A stretch of DNA of 64,000 bases from assembly GCF_000722695.1 (NCBI RefSeq), contig NZ_JPFU01000012.1, positions 62,001 through 126,000 of the forward strand. The letters run 5' to 3'. This document shows, one piece after another, positions 8,193 to 18,633 of the stretch (the stretch's first letter is position 1; the number at the start of each line of letters is the position of its first letter). Under the pieces are notes generated by a model, which worked only from the letters and a program-made list of their open reading frames with translations, searched no databases and had not been told where the DNA came from. This DNA comes from Streptococcus mitis. GTDB lineage: Bacteria > Bacillota > Bacilli > Lactobacillales > Streptococcaceae. Position numbers and translations under genes: made by a program.

Positions 8193-10181
8193 CTAATCCA
8201 AGGCTTTGACTTCCAGCATCATATCACGAATCTGAGCTGCCAGTTCAAAGTCAAGCACTTCGACAGCTTCTTGCATTTGTTTTTCCAGTTTCTTGACTAG
8301 TTCTTTGCGCTCTTGTTTGTTGAGGCTATTGATATCGACTTCCTTATCCTCTTCCTTGGCAACTGCCTTGGTCACAGCAATCAGGTCACGGATTTCTTTC
8401 TTGATTGTCTGAGGCACAATACCGTGTTCTTCATTATAAGCCATCTGGATTTTGCGACGGCGTGCCGTTTCATCAATGGCACGTTGCATAGACTGGGTTA
8501 CAGTGTCAGCATACATAATTACATGACCTTCACTGTTACGGGCGGCACGTCCAATGGTCTGGATGAGTCCACGCTCGTTACGGAGGAAGCCTTCCTTATC
8601 AGCATCGAGAATAGCAACCAAGCTGACCTCAGGAACGTCAATTCCTTCACGGAGCAGGTTGATTCCGACCAAGACATCAAAAACACCCAAACGCAGGTCA
8701 CGGATGATCTCCGTCCGTTCCAAAGTCTTGATATCTGAGTGCATGTACTTGACCTTGATGCCCATTTCCTTGAAGTAGTCGGTTAAGTCCTCTGCCATTT
8801 TCTTAGTCAAGGTTGTGATAAAGGTTCGTTCGTTCTTCTCAACACGGACATTGATTTCACCTAAGAGGTCATCAATCTGTCCCATTGTCGGACGGACTTC
8901 TACCTCTGGATCCAATAGTCCTGTTGGACGAATGATTTGCTCAATCACTGTCTCGGTCTGTTCATTTTCATAGTCACCAGGTGTCGCTGAAACGTAAACA
9001 ATCTGATGGACATGGCTTTCAAACTCCTCACGACGGAGAGGTCGATTGTCCAAAGCTGATGGCAAACGGAAACCATAATTAACCAGCATTTCTTTACGCG
9101 AACGGTCTCCATTGTACATGCCCTTGATCTGCCCCATGGTCATGTGGCTCTCGTCAATCATAATTAAGAAATCATCTGGGAAGAAATCCAAGAGAGTATA
9201 AGGAGGCTCACCCTCACTCCGTCCATCCATGTGACGTGAATAGTTCTCAACCCCGTTGGTATAGCCCATCTCACGCAGCATTTCGATATCATACTCTGTC
9301 CGCTGTTTTAAACGCTGGGCCTCTAGCAGCTTACCTTCCTTCTCAAAGACTGCTAACTGCGCCTCCAACTCTGCCTGAATTTTAGCAATGGCAACTTCCA
9401 TGTGGTCGTCATTGGTCACAAAGTGAGTAGCTGGGAAAATCGCCAAATGATCGACTTCGCCAAGGACTTGACCTGTCAAAGCCTCCACTTCACGAATACG
9501 GTCAATCTCATCCCCGAAAAACTCTACCCGAAAAGCATGTTCATCTCTGGAAGCTGGGAAAATCTCCACTACATCCCCACGCACACGAAATCTTCCCCGT
9601 TGGAAATCAATATCATTACGTTCAAACTGGATATCAACCAAGTCATTCAAGAGTCTATCACGAGAAATTTCAAGACCTGGACGCAGACTTACAACACTGT
9701 CAGCGTATTCCTTTGGCGAACCCAGACCATAGATACAAGAGACAGAAGCCACGACGATAACATCATTACGCTCCAAAAGAGCTGAAGTCGCTGAGTGGCG
9801 GAGCTTGTCAATCTCATCGTTAACAGAGCTGTCCTTCTCAATGTAGGTATCACTAGAAGGGACATAGGCCTCTGGTTGGTAATAGTCATAGTAAGATACA
9901 AAGTACTCAACAGCATTTTCAGGGAAAAATTCCTTAAACTCCCCATAGAGCTGGCCTGCTAGAGTTTTATTGTGGGCAATAACTAGAGTGGGTTTATTGA
10001 CTTTGGAAATGACCTGACTCATAGTATAGGTCTTCCCTGTTCCAGTCGCCCCCATGAGAATCTGAGCTTTTTCGCCCCCCTCAATATTATCTACCAACTG
10101 TTCAATAGCTTGGGGTTGGTCTCCTGATGGTTGATATTTTGATACTAGTTTAAATTGATTATCTGTAATGCGGTTAATCAT
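8193..10181 (-). CDS. uvrB: UvrB, excinuclease ABC subunit B
   Basis: 662 residues, the full usual length. Walker A is GATGTGKT (44-51). The damage-clamping β-hairpin is intact ([20 protein letters not shown]). Helicase motifs [17 protein letters not shown] and QTIGRAARN follow, and a C-terminal UVR motif ([22 protein letters not shown]) binds UvrC. It verifies DNA lesions after UvrA loading and recruits UvrC for dual incision in nucleotide excision repair. The start ATG at 10181 has a GAGAGGA ribosome site. The two downstream genes follow within 9 and 14 bp. Confidence 0.98.
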   Translation of the reverse strand: MINRITDNQFKLVSKYQPSGDQPQAIEQLVDNIEGGEKAQILMGATGTGKTYTMSQVISKVNKPTLVIAHNKTLAGQLYGEFKEFFPENAVEYFVSYYDYYQPEAYVPSSDTYIEKDSSVNDEIDKLRHSATSALLERNDVIVVASVSCIYGLGSPKEYADSVVSLRPGLEISRDRLLNDLVDIQFERNDIDFQRGRFRVRGDVVEIFPASRDEHAFRVEFFGDEIDRIREVEALTGQVLGEVDHLAIFPATHFVTNDDHMEVAIAKIQAELEAQLAVFEKEGKLLEAQRLKQRTEYDIEMLREMGYTNGVENYSRHMDGRSEGEPPYTLLDFFPDDFLIMIDESHMTMGQIKGMYNGDRSRKEMLVNYGFRLPSALDNRPLRREEFESHVHQIVYVSATPGDYENEQTETVIEQIIRPTGLLDPEVEVRPTMGQIDDLLGEINVRVEKNERTFITTLTKKMAEDLTDYFKEMGIKVKYMHSDIKTLERTEIIRDLRLGVFDVLVGINLLREGIDVPEVSLVAILDADKEGFLRNERGLIQTIGRAARNSEGHVIMYADTVTQSMQRAIDETARRRKIQMAYNEEHGIVPQTIKKEIRDLIAVTKAVAKEEDKEVDINSLNKQERKELVKKLEKQMQEAVEVLDFELAAQIRDMMLEVKALD

Positions 10182-10257
10182 AAGAATCCTCTCTCGATGT
10201 GCTATTCCTATTTTAGCATACTTGTATCATTTTCACGAAGAAAAGGACAGAACGAAG

Positions 10258-11211
10258 TCACATCCTTTCATTTTCTTTCTTTAATTGATGAGCGAGATAG
10301 AAAATCAAAAGTAACAAGACTAAACTTGTCATGATAGAACCTTCAATCCCAAAAGAACCACCTGATAGCCAGCCTTGATTGCCTTGTGGTAAAAAGGTCA
10401 TCAGAGACGTTCCTGATGGTTGACCACTAACTAAAATCCCAAAGAGATTTCCCTGAGCAAAATTCCAGGCGCCATGAATACCTGCTACACCCCAAACTGT
10501 ATCTGTTTTGAGAAGGTAAAGTGACATGGCAACTCCGAATAAAAAGAGATTCACTAGAGATAGAGGGGTGATACCAGAATTGCCCATATGGAGCAGGGTA
10601 AAGAATAGGCTAGATATAAGAACAGCTAGTTTTAGATTGGTTCTTGAGGCCAATTGAGGAAGGAGCCAAGCACGGGCCACCACTTCTTCTGTTGTCCCCT
10701 GTAAAATCCAAAATGGGATAGTAAAGACAACAAAAGTAAGTGAATAAGGATTCAATCGAATGGACTCCAAACGATATTGCCCTAAGGCTACTAAAACTAA
10801 CAAGGTAAGAAGAAAAAGTGCCAGGCCTAGGCCAAATCCTTTAAGAAGATTGCTGAGGAAATTCTCTCTATAAAATCCTAAAGTTCGAATAGGTCTTTTC
10901 TCAACTTTTCTAGTCCATCTAAACACAGTGTTAAGAACAAAACCAAAGGCCAGCAATTCTAAAATTAAACGAAAGTCACTTGTTTTATCCATCAAGCTCT
11001 GATGCAAGGTCTGCAAATAGGTTGCAAGATTTTGACCAGTCTCTCCAAAATTTCTAGCAAGTCCGATGAGAGCTAACAAACTAATACCATACAGAGTATA
11101 AGCCACAAACTCTCCTATGAAGACAAAAGCAAAGGCTAACAAGGGGCTTGTGTAAATGTTTAAACTCATTTTTGAAGCTTGGAAGTCTTTAAATATTCTT
11201 TTGTTCTTCAT
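10258..11211 (-). CDS. CPBP family intramembrane metalloprotease
   Basis: 317 residues, strongly hydrophobic with about eight membrane segments. The CAAX-protease/bacteriocin-processing signature is present: TTEEVVARAWLLPQLASR (EExxxR type motif 1), then SSLFFTLLHMGNSG (motif 2 histidine) and GVAGIHGAWNF (motif 3 H/N). Family members are membrane-embedded proteases, some linked to bacteriocin self-immunity; the substrate here is unknown. It lies 76 bp upstream of uvrB on the same strand. No bacteriocin gene is adjacent, so an immunity role is not supported locally. Confidence 0.85.
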   Translation of the reverse strand: MKNKRIFKDFQASKMSLNIYTSPLLAFAFVFIGEFVAYTLYGISLLALIGLARNFGETGQNLATYLQTLHQSLMDKTSDFRLILELLAFGFVLNTVFRWTRKVEKRPIRTLGFYRENFLSNLLKGFGLGLALFLLTLLVLVALGQYRLESIRLNPYSLTFVVFTIPFWILQGTTEEVVARAWLLPQLASRTNLKLAVLISSLFFTLLHMGNSGITPLSLVNLFLFGVAMSLYLLKTDTVWGVAGIHGAWNFAQGNLFGILVSGQPSGTSLMTFLPQGNQGWLSGGSFGIEGSIMTSLVLLLLIFYLAHQLKKENERM

Positions 11212-11326
11212 ATCCCTGTCCTCTTTTCTTCTATTATATACTATTATTATAGCACTTTATAGTAGCAATTCAAGAAAGAAAAGAAATAACCTATGTTACA
11301 TTTTCTGACACAAAAATATAAAAAAT

Positions 11327-11355
11327 TTGCCTTTTTTTACTTTTTCTGATATAAT
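11327..11355 (+). promoter_or_regulatory. Promoter of the amino-acid ABC transporter operon
   Basis: TTGCCT (11327-11332) and TATAAT (11350-11355) with 17-bp spacing; an AAGGAGA ribosome site lies between it and the ATG at 11385. Confidence 0.75.
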
Positions 11356-11384
11356 GGGAAAATATTCGGAAAAGGAGACTAAAA

Positions 11385-13550
11385 ATGAAGAAAAAATTTC
11401 TAGCATTTTTGCTAATTTTATTCCCAATTTTCTCATTAGGTATTGTGAAGGCAGAAACGATTAAGATTGTTTCTGATACCGCCTATGCACCTTTTGAGTT
11501 TAAAGATTCAGATCAAACTTATAAAGGAATTGATGTTGACATTATCAACAAAGTCGCTGAGATTAAAGGCTGGAACATTCAGATGTCCTATCCTGGATTT
11601 GACGCAGCGGTCAATGCGGTTCAAGCTGGTCAAGCTGACGCTATCATGGCAGGGATGACAAAGACGAAAGAACGTGAAAAAGTTTTTACCATGTCTGATA
11701 CTTACTATGATACAAAAGTTGTCATTGCAACTACAAAGGCACACAAGATTAGTCAGTATGACCAATTAAAAGGTAAAACTGTTGGTGTTAAAAACGGAAC
11801 TGCCGCTCAACGTTTCCTTGAAAGTATTAAGGACAAATACGGCTTTACCATTAAAACATTTGACACTGGTGATTTGATGAACAACAGCTTAAGTGCTGGT
11901 GCCATTGATGCTATGATGGATGATAAACCTGTTATCGAGTATGCCATCAACCAAGGTCAAGACCTCCATATCGAAATGGATGGGGAAGCTGTAGGTAGCT
12001 TTGCTTTCGGTGTTAAAAAAGGAAGCAAATACGAGCACCTGGTTACTGAATTTAACCAAGCCTTGGCTGAAATGAAAAAAGATGGTAGTCTTGATAAAAT
12101 CATCAAGAAATGGACTGCTTCATCATCTTCAGCAGTGCCAACTACAACTACTCTAGCAGGCTTAAAAGCTATTCCTGTTAAAGCTAAATACATCATTGCC
12201 AGCGATTCTTCTTTTGCACCTTTTGTTTTCCAAAACTCAAGCAACCAATTTACTGGTATTGATATGGAATTGATTAAGGCCATCGCTAAAGACCAAGGTT
12301 TTGAAATTGAAATTACCAACCCTGGTTTTGATGCTGCTATCAGTGCTGTCCAAGCTGGTCAAGCAGATGGTATCATTGCTGGTATGTCTGTCACAGATGC
12401 TCGTAAGGCAACTTTTGACTTCTCAGAATCATACTACACTGCTAATACAATCCTTGGTGTCAAAGAATCAAGTACCATTGCTTCTTATGAAGATTTGAAA
12501 GGGAAAACAGTCGGTGTTAAAAACGGAACTGCTTCTCAAACCTTCCTAACAGAAAATCAAAGCAAATACGGTTACAAAATCAAAACCTTCGCTGATGGTT
12601 CATCAATGTATGACAGTTTAAACACTGGTGCAATTGATGCCGTTATGGATGATGAACCTGTTCTCAAATATTCTATCAGCCAAGGTCAAAAATTGAAAAC
12701 TCCAATCGCTGGAACTCCAATCGGTGAAACAGCCTTTGCTGTTAAAAAAGGAGCAAATCCAGAATTGATTGAAATGTTCAATAACGGACTTGCTAACCTT
12801 AAAGCAAACGGTGAATTCCAAAAGATTCTTGATAAATACCTAGCTAGCGAATCTTCAACTACTTCAACAAGCACTGTTGACGAAACAACTATCTGGGGCT
12901 TGCTCCAAAACAACTACAAACAACTCCTTAGCGGTCTTGGTATCACTCTTGCTCTAGCTCTTATCTCGTTTGCTATTGCCATTGTCATCGGGATTATCTT
13001 CGGTATGTTTAGCGTTAGCCCATACAAATCTCTTCGTGTGATCTCTGAGATTTTCGTTGACGTTATCCGTGGTATTCCATTAATGATTCTTGCAGCCTTC
13101 ATCTTCTGGGGAATTCCAAACTTCATCGAGTCTATCACAGGCCAACAAAGCCCAATTAACGACTTTGTAGCTGGTACTATTGCCCTCTCACTCAATGCAG
13201 CTGCTTATATCGCTGAAATCGTTCGTGGTGGTATTCAGGCCGTTCCAGTTGGACAAATGGAAGCCAGCCGAAGCTTGGGTATCTCTTATGGAAAAACCAT
13301 GCGTAAGATTATCTTGCCACAAGCAACTAAATTGATGTTGCCAAACTTTGTTAACCAATTCGTTATCGCTCTTAAAGATACAACAATCGTATCTGCTATC
13401 GGTTTGGTTGAACTCTTCCAAACTGGTAAGATTATCATTGCCCGTAACTACCAAAGTTTCAAGATGTATGCAATCCTTGCTATCTTCTATCTTGTAATTA
13501 TCACACTTTTGACTAAACTAGCGAAACGCTTAGAAAAGAGGATTCGTTAA
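11385..13550 (+). CDS. Amino-acid ABC transporter: two fused substrate-binding domains plus permease (GlnP type)
   Basis: 721 residues in one chain. A signal peptide (1-24) is followed by two tandem type-3 solute-binding domains (~25-245 and ~265-490). The domains are clearly paralogous: both contain [29 protein letters not shown] and GAIDA-MDD-PV. A permease domain (~505-720) carries the EAA-type loop [27 protein letters not shown]. Homologous GlnP proteins import glutamine, glutamate or asparagine, and the two binding domains feed one translocator. It overlaps the ATPase gene by one base (TAATG), so they are translationally coupled. Confidence 0.93.
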   Translation: MKKKFLAFLLILFPIFSLGIVKAETIKIVSDTAYAPFEFKDSDQTYKGIDVDIINKVAEIKGWNIQMSYPGFDAAVNAVQAGQADAIMAGMTKTKEREKVFTMSDTYYDTKVVIATTKAHKISQYDQLKGKTVGVKNGTAAQRFLESIKDKYGFTIKTFDTGDLMNNSLSAGAIDAMMDDKPVIEYAINQGQDLHIEMDGEAVGSFAFGVKKGSKYEHLVTEFNQALAEMKKDGSLDKIIKKWTASSSSAVPTTTTLAGLKAIPVKAKYIIASDSSFAPFVFQNSSNQFTGIDMELIKAIAKDQGFEIEITNPGFDAAISAVQAGQADGIIAGMSVTDARKATFDFSESYYTANTILGVKESSTIASYEDLKGKTVGVKNGTASQTFLTENQSKYGYKIKTFADGSSMYDSLNTGAIDAVMDDEPVLKYSISQGQKLKTPIAGTPIGETAFAVKKGANPELIEMFNNGLANLKANGEFQKILDKYLASESSTTSTSTVDETTIWGLLQNNYKQLLSGLGITLALALISFAIAIVIGIIFGMFSVSPYKSLRVISEIFVDVIRGIPLMILAAFIFWGIPNFIESITGQQSPINDFVAGTIALSLNAAAYIAEIVRGGIQAVPVGQMEASRSLGISYGKTMRKIILPQATKLMLPNFVNQFVIALKDTTIVSAIGLVELFQTGKIIIARNYQSFKMYAILAIFYLVIITLLTKLAKRLEKRIR

Positions 13551-14290
13551 TGGCAAAATTAAAAATTGATGTAAATGATTTACACAAGCACTATGGAAAA
13601 AATGAAGTCCTAAAAGGAATTACGACTAAGTTCTATGAAGGAGATGTTGTTTGTATCATCGGTCCTTCAGGTTCTGGTAAATCAACCTTCCTTCGTAGCC
13701 TTAATCTTCTAGAAGAAGTTACGAGCGGTCACATCACTGTGAACGGTTATGACCTAACTGAAAAAACAACCAACGTTGACCACGTCCGTGAAAATATCGG
13801 AATGGTGTTCCAACATTTCAATCTCTTCCCACACATGTCTGTTTTGGACAACATTACTTTTGCTCCTATTGAGCACAAGTTGATGACTAAGGAAGAAGCT
13901 GAGAAATTGGGGATGGAGTTACTTGACAAGGTTGGGTTAGTAGATAAAGCTAATGCCAACCCAGATAGCCTATCAGGTGGTCAAAAACAACGTGTGGCCA
14001 TCGCTCGTGGACTAGCAATGAATCCAGACATCATGCTCTTCGATGAACCAACTTCTGCCCTTGACCCTGAAATGGTCGGAGACGTACTAAACGTTATGAA
14101 AGACTTGGCTAAACAAGGCATGACCATGATTATCGTAACCCATGAGATGGGGTTTGCTCGTCAGGTTGCCAACCGCGTTATCTTTACAGCAGATGGCGAG
14201 TTCCTTGAAGACGGAACACCTGATCAAATCTTTGACAACCCACAACACCCACGTCTGAAAGATTTCTTGGACAAGGTCTTAAACGTCTAA
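13550..14290 (+). CDS. glnQ: Amino-acid ABC transporter ATP-binding protein (GlnQ type)
   Basis: 246 residues. Walker [11 protein letters not shown]-loop [10 protein letters not shown], signature [19 protein letters not shown] and Walker [15 protein letters not shown], then the switch histidine in [10 protein letters not shown]. This is the classical polar amino-acid transporter ATPase. It overlaps the preceding permease gene by one base and is followed by a strong terminator, so the pair forms a two-gene operon energising uptake of glutamine-like amino acids. Confidence 0.93.
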   Translation: MAKLKIDVNDLHKHYGKNEVLKGITTKFYEGDVVCIIGPSGSGKSTFLRSLNLLEEVTSGHITVNGYDLTEKTTNVDHVRENIGMVFQHFNLFPHMSVLDNITFAPIEHKLMTKEEAEKLGMELLDKVGLVDKANANPDSLSGGQKQRVAIARGLAMNPDIMLFDEPTSALDPEMVGDVLNVMKDLAKQGMTMIIVTHEMGFARQVANRVIFTADGEFLEDGTPDQIFDNPQHPRLKDFLDKVLNV

Positions 14291-14294
14291 ACTC

Positions 14295-14325
14295 AAACTG
14301 TAAGGATTTCCTTGCAGTTTTTTTC
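14295..14325 (+). terminator. Terminator after glnQ
   Basis: Stem AAACTGTAAGG/CCTTGCAGTTT (one G-U pair), ATTT loop, followed by seven T. Confidence 0.9.
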
Positions 14326-14343
14326 TATCTCGTATTGGATTTT

Positions 14344-14371
14344 TTGATTTTTCGGAAAATTATGTTAGAAT
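14344..14371 (+). promoter_or_regulatory. Probable zwf promoter
   Basis: TTGATT (14344-14349), TAGAAT (14366-14371), 16-bp spacing and an upstream TG. The leader downstream can fold two small hairpins (GAGGTTTCCTC and CCTAGCAAGACTAGG) before the ATG at 14441. Confidence 0.55.
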
Positions 14372-14440
14372 TAAGTTTATGAAATGAGGTTTCCTCATAC
14401 CTAGCAAGACTAGGAATAAAAATAGAAATTAGGTAGCTAG

Positions 14441-15931
14441 ATGTCATCTAAGGTTATTGTTACAATTTTCGGTGCGAGTGGAGACCTGGCTAAACGCAAG
14501 CTCTACCCTTCCCTATTTAGACTATATAAATCCGGCAATCTTTCCGAGCACTTTGCCGTTATTGGAACTGCTCGTCGTCCTTGGAGCAAGGAATATTTTG
14601 AATCTGTTGTAGTCGAATCTATCCTTGATTTGGCAGATAGTACCGAACAGGCTCAGGAATTCGCTAGTCACTTCTACTATCAAAGTCATGATGTCAATGA
14701 TACAGAACACTACATTGCTCTACGTCAATTGCAGGCTGAATTAAATGACAAGTACCAAGCGGAACACAACAAGCTCTTCTTCTTGTCTATGGCACCTCAG
14801 TTCTTTGGAACCATTGCCAAACACCTCAAGTCTGAAAACATTGTTGACGGTAAAGGTTTTGAACGTTTAATCGTTGAAAAACCATTTGGTACAGATTACG
14901 CAAGCGCAAGCAAGTTGAATGACGAGCTCCTAGCAACATTTGACGAAGAACAAATTTTCCGTATCGATCATTATCTTGGTAAGGAAATGATCCAAAGTAT
15001 CTTTGCAGTTCGCTTTGCCAACCTGATTTTTGAAAACGTTTGGAACAAGGATTTTATCGATAATGTTCAAATTACCTTTGCGGAGCGCTTGGGTGTAGAA
15101 GAACGTGGTGGCTACTATGATGAATCTGGTGCCCTCCGTGACATGGTACAAAACCATACTTTGCAACTTCTTTCTCTGCTTGCCATGGATAAGCCAGCAA
15201 GCTTCACAAAAGACGAGATTCGTGCTGAAAAGATTAAAGTCTTTAAAAACCTCTATCATCCAACTGATGAAGAGCTTAAAGAACACTTTATCCGTGGTCA
15301 ATACCGTTCAGGTAAGATTGAGGGCATGAAATACATTTCTTATCGTAGCGAACCAAATGTTAATCCAGAATCAACAACTGAAACCTTTGCATCTGGTGCC
15401 TTCTTCGTGGACAGCGATCGCTTCCGTGGTGTTCCATTCTTCTTCCGTACTGGTAAACGTCTGACTGAAAAAGGAACTCATGTCAACATCGTCTTTAAAC
15501 AAATGGACTCTATCTTTGGAGAACCACTTGCTCCAAATATTTTGACCATCTATATCCAACCAACAGAAGGTTTCTCTCTTAGCCTAAATGGTAAGCAGGT
15601 GGGAGAAGAATTCAACTTGGCTCCTAACTCACTGGATTACCGTACAGATGCGACCGCAACTGGTGCTTCTCCAGAACCATACGAAAAATTGATCTATGAT
15701 GTCTTAAATAATAACTCAACTAACTTTAGTCACTGGGATGAAGTTGGTGCGTCATGGAAATTGATTGACCGTATCGAAGAGCTCTGGGCTGAAAATGGTG
15801 CCCCACTTCATGATTATAAAGCTGGAAGCATGGGACCTCAAGCCAGCTTTGACTTACTTGAAAAATTCGATGCCAAATGGACTTGGCAACCAGATATCGC
15901 CTATTGTCAAGATGGTCGTTTAGAATCATGA
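14441..15931 (+). CDS. zwf: Glucose-6-phosphate 1-dehydrogenase
   Basis: 496 residues, normal length. The NADP-binding loop is GASGDLAKRKLYPSLFRL near the N-terminus. The catalytic and substrate segment RIDHYLGKEMIQ (~170) carries the signature Asp-His-Tyr-Leu-Gly-Lys. It oxidises glucose-6-phosphate to 6-phosphogluconolactone, the entry step of the pentose-phosphate path, giving NADPH and ribose precursors. In pneumococcal genomes zwf is, to my memory, followed closely by ftsY on the opposite strand. Here ~8.5 kb of IS and accessory genes separate them. The right end of the IS200-like element begins at the stop codon. Confidence 0.97.
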   Translation: MSSKVIVTIFGASGDLAKRKLYPSLFRLYKSGNLSEHFAVIGTARRPWSKEYFESVVVESILDLADSTEQAQEFASHFYYQSHDVNDTEHYIALRQLQAELNDKYQAEHNKLFFLSMAPQFFGTIAKHLKSENIVDGKGFERLIVEKPFGTDYASASKLNDELLATFDEEQIFRIDHYLGKEMIQSIFAVRFANLIFENVWNKDFIDNVQITFAERLGVEERGGYYDESGALRDMVQNHTLQLLSLLAMDKPASFTKDEIRAEKIKVFKNLYHPTDEELKEHFIRGQYRSGKIEGMKYISYRSEPNVNPESTTETFASGAFFVDSDRFRGVPFFFRTGKRLTEKGTHVNIVFKQMDSIFGEPLAPNILTIYIQPTEGFSLSLNGKQVGEEFNLAPNSLDYRTDATATGASPEPYEKLIYDVLNNNSTNFSHWDEVGASWKLIDRIEELWAENGAPLHDYKAGSMGPQASFDLLEKFDAKWTWQPDIAYCQDGRLES

Positions 15932-16052
15932 CCACTCGTCAAATAGGTGGTTTGAACCAGGGCTATAAGCCCAAATCACCAGCCAGCGCCTAAAGACGCT
16001 GGCTTTCACGTTGTTCAAGCCTTATTGCTCTTGACTCGTCACTTGCCTCTTA

Positions 16053-16202
16053 ATACTCAATGAAAATCAAAGAGCAAACTAGGAAACTAGTCGCAGGTTG
16101 CTCAAAACACTGTTTTGAGGTTGTAGATAAGACTGACGAAGTCAGTCACATATATACGGCAAGGTAACGTTGACGTGGTTTGAAGAGATTTTCGAAGAGT
16201 AT
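16053..16202. repeat. BOX element (1)
   Basis: Begins ATACTCAATGAAAATCAAAG and ends GATTTTCGAAGAGTAT, the conserved outer modules of streptococcal BOX repeats, with a boxB-like middle (AAACACTGTTTTGAGG, CTGACGAAGTCAG). It lies inside the IS200-like remnant. Confidence 0.9.
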
Positions 16203-16217
16203 AAAGAGGCTTTAGTA

Positions 16218-16732
16218 TTACTTACCACTATCTCTAAAGGGAGCCTCATATTCTTTTACACTTAATTTATCTAGTGCTATATCATGCTTTACTCGTTCTC
16301 AAATTTTCATACTCGTGAAGAAATCATCCACTGGATCATTTCTTTAATCTTGAATATATTTCTTAATTGTGGCTTCATTGAGTCCCACCGTACTTACATA
16401 ATAACCTTCCGCCCAGAAATGCCGATTCCCAAACTTGTACTTGAGATTGGCGTGTTTATCAAACATCATGAGTGCACTTTTACCTTTTAAATCCCCCATG
16501 AAACTTGAAACACTTATCCTCGGTGGAATACTGACTAACATATGTACATGGTCTGGCATTAAGTGACCCTCGATAATTTCAACTCCTTTATAACTACATA
16601 ATCGGCGGAATATTTCTCCCAAATTGCTTCGATATTGATTATAGATTACTTTTCGTCTATACTTAGGGGTGAACACAATGTGATAGAACACATCCACTTT
16701 GTGTGTGATAAACTATGTGCCTTTTGTGCCAT
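16218..16732 (-). pseudogene. IS200-type transposase TnpA, broken
   Basis: The Y1 transposase is recognisable: the N-terminus MAQKAHSLSHTKWMC in one frame, then YHIVFTPKYRRK in another; the metal-binding HUH motif region GHLMPDHVHMLVS; and the catalytic-tyrosine segment HFWAEGYYVSTVGLNEATIKKYIQ. Two lesions are visible. A small deletion near 16690 shifts frame between MC and YHIVF. At about 16290-16346 an unrelated ~50-bp stretch with an in-frame stop separates KYIQ from the original C-terminus (KHDIALDKLSVKEYE, ending 16218). The element cannot mobilise itself. Confidence 0.85.
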
Positions 16733-16993
16733 ATTTTTCTCCTTTCGCTTTACAATTGGCTTGAACACCTTTATTGTATCGCGTTTGGAGTTTTTTGGGT
16801 ATAACCTTCGACGCGCACCCGCATAGCGGGTGTTTTTTTTGTCTCGCACCTAGCGGAGCGAGACTGACTAATAGTCACATAAATAAAAACGAGAGAGCTG
16901 ACGCATCAGTCCCTCCTAGACATAAACAAGTGTGCCCGTTTACTGAAGATATTAGATCATCATGCTACGCAACAAATTGTTGCCTGAAAATTC

Positions 16994-17021
16994 TTGAAAT
17001 TTGTTTTGATGCGAGTATAAT
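16994..17021 (+). promoter_or_regulatory. Promoter of the 17-24 kb cluster
   Basis: TTGAAA (16994-16999), TATAAT (17016-17021), 16-bp spacing, with GGGAGG at 17041-17046 ahead of the ATG at 17056. It lies between the IS200 end and the cluster and is the only good promoter I see for its six overlapping genes. Confidence 0.75.
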
Positions 17022-17055
17022 ATGAATTAAATTAACATAAGGGAGGCATACGCCT

Positions 17056-18633
17056 ATGATTGGTGACTTTCTAAAGCAACGTAGATTAGCAATGGGGTTT
17101 ACTCAAGAATTTGTAGCAAATCAATTAAAACTAAGCCGACAGGCTATTTCAAATTGGGAAAATGACTCTCGTGATATCAATGTTAGAGACTTAATAGCTT
17201 ATGCAAAGCTACTAGAAATATCCTTCGAAGATTTAGAAGTTAGTTTAAATCAACCAAGTGCTTTAACTAAAGAAAGCATATCTAAAATATCAGATGGCGT
17301 TGTACCCAAGCATTTTAATTTAAAATTACAAAGACAAGAGCAGACTGAAGCTACCAGCACTCAAAAGCTTCACGTCAAAATCGAAGGAGATAAAGTTATC
17401 GGCGTTCATATTCTATTATCTTGCTTATTTTTGAATAAAAACAAGTTAATAATTAGAAACTGCCCTACTGCCTTTGATTTTCTAAATATACTCTATGAAT
17501 TTGGAAAGAATGAGTGGTCTGATTCTTTCACCTATGAAGATACTATAGAGGTTAGCTCTAAAAGGATGCCTACAGATATTACATCTCTCAATAAAATTAG
17601 TAGAGCTAGCATTGGTACTATAACAGCTTTGACTTATCGATATCACCATCTTTTATTTGCATTTCCTGGAGGAGACGATTTTTGTTTCAGACCTATTGAC
17701 TTACACCTTGATATTCTCTCCACCGTAGCGAGCTATACCTATCAAGAAGAGAATAAAATCTTTTATTCTGAGAAGAATGACTTACTAAATAAAAATATCA
17801 CCTTGAATTGTTACGCTGATGGGAGTAAAAGTGTTGGTGCTTTCTTCAATGCTATTAGTTTGGCATATGTTTATCCAAATGAAATTAGAATCAACGGGCT
17901 TTCGCCAGACCCTACTGTGTCCTATCTCATTACATTACTAGAGTCTTCAACTAATCGTACAGTGCAATATCTAACATCTGATAAAATTGTCATTTCCAAA
18001 GTGGATTCTATTGAAATTAAAGATGCAGAAATCACATTACCTCCCGATATGTCTATGCTTGTATCCTATGTCTTGCTATTCTGGGATGAGTTAGAAAATA
18101 TCATTTTTGACAATGTATTTATCAGAGATATTCCTCAAAGTTACATTGACCTTTTTACAAAATTAGGACTAAATATCATTGAAGACAAACACACAATTCA
18201 GTTCAAAAAAGCATCTCAAATAGAGTCCGAGTACTTTGAATTTTTACGTTTAGGTGCTGCACCATTTATTACAAGTGATTTAGGTCCTATTCTATCAGAA
18301 TTTTTAGCCTTTCACAATATATCATCCATCCTATTTGATGAAGTATTTATTCAAAGAATCAATCATATTGCAGAATTACACAAATTGGGAATTAGAATAA
18401 AAGTTTTGAGTAACGGTGCATTAAAAACACAAGACAAACTATCAGATATTGACACAAATTTAAAAATGTATCATTTAAATGATACATGTGCAGGTATGGC
18501 TATCTTGATGGGAATCATTCAAGTTCATCTTGATAAAGTGATGCTATCAAATTTTGACACTGTTCTTCACGGATTCGGAAACATACAAAAGGTATTATGT
18601 TCATTAGGATATAAAGGAGAGATTTATGGATAA
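17056..18633 (+). CDS. XRE-type HTH fused to a MurA/EPSP-synthase-like enolpyruvyl transferase domain
   Basis: 525 residues. Residues 1-62 are an XRE helix-turn-helix (MGFTQEFVANQLKLSRQAIS, then WENDSRD). From ~105 to the end the chain follows MurA: VKIEGDKV (K113 in place of the PEP-binding Lys), SRASIGT (182-188), FPGGDDFCFRPIDLHLDIL (203-221), FITSDLGP (404-411, general-base Asp at 408), INHIAELHKLG, LNDTCAG (D476) and the end HGFGNIQKVLCSLG. The catalytic Cys of MurA (in PGGC) is Asp207 here, the change known from fosfomycin-insensitive MurA enzymes. Asn of the GAKN motif is Val. The family moves enolpyruvate from PEP to a hydroxyl, classically of UDP-GlcNAc; relatives act on other nucleotides in peptidyl-nucleoside antibiotic pathways. 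The substrate here is unknown. It may be a self-regulating enzyme or a regulator that senses a ligand with a retired enzyme fold. First gene of the cluster. Confidence 0.8.
   Translation: MIGDFLKQRRLAMGFTQEFVANQLKLSRQAISNWENDSRDINVRDLIAYAKLLEISFEDLEVSLNQPSALTKESISKISDGVVPKHFNLKLQRQEQTEATSTQKLHVKIEGDKVIGVHILLSCLFLNKNKLIIRNCPTAFDFLNILYEFGKNEWSDSFTYEDTIEVSSKRMPTDITSLNKISRASIGTITALTYRYHHLLFAFPGGDDFCFRPIDLHLDILSTVASYTYQEENKIFYSEKNDLLNKNITLNCYADGSKSVGAFFNAISLAYVYPNEIRINGLSPDPTVSYLITLLESSTNRTVQYLTSDKIVISKVDSIEIKDAEITLPPDMSMLVSYVLLFWDELENIIFDNVFIRDIPQSYIDLFTKLGLNIIEDKHTIQFKKASQIESEYFEFLRLGAAPFITSDLGPILSEFLAFHNISSILFDEVFIQRINHIAELHKLGIRIKVLSNGALKTQDKLSDIDTNLKMYHLNDTCAGMAILMGIIQVHLDKVMLSNFDTVLHGFGNIQKVLCSLGYKGEIYG

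Larger units (their letters stand above)
15932..16875 (-). mobile_element. Degenerate IS200/IS605-family element carrying a BOX insertion
   Basis: On the minus strand the left end (16800-16870) has two hairpins (ACCCGC-ATA-GCGGGT, and GTCTCGC paired with GCGAGAC), then the broken tnpA. The right end (15950-16020) has the hairpin AGCCAGCGTC/GGCGCTGGCT. Subterminal hairpins without inverted repeats are typical of these single-strand transposing elements. A BOX (16053-16202) sits between tnpA and the right-end hairpin. No tnpB or ωRNA-like partner is present. Exact outer boundaries are estimates. Confidence 0.7.

Noticed and set aside
8313..9785. Plus-strand ORFs opposite uvrB
   Set aside because: Antisense to a full-length conserved gene, with no start signals and no recognisable product.
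10258..11211. Bacteriocin immunity locus around the CPBP protease
   Set aside because: No peptide with a double-glycine leader, no dedicated ABC exporter and no two-component genes lie near it.
16218..16875. IS605 with TnpB and guide RNA
   Set aside because: Only tnpA is present; the space to the right end is filled by a BOX and there is no TnpB coding sequence.
16635..17025. Plus-strand ORFs over the IS200 left end
   Set aside because: They run through hairpins and IS end sequence and have no family resemblance; the promoter and HTH gene start lie just after.
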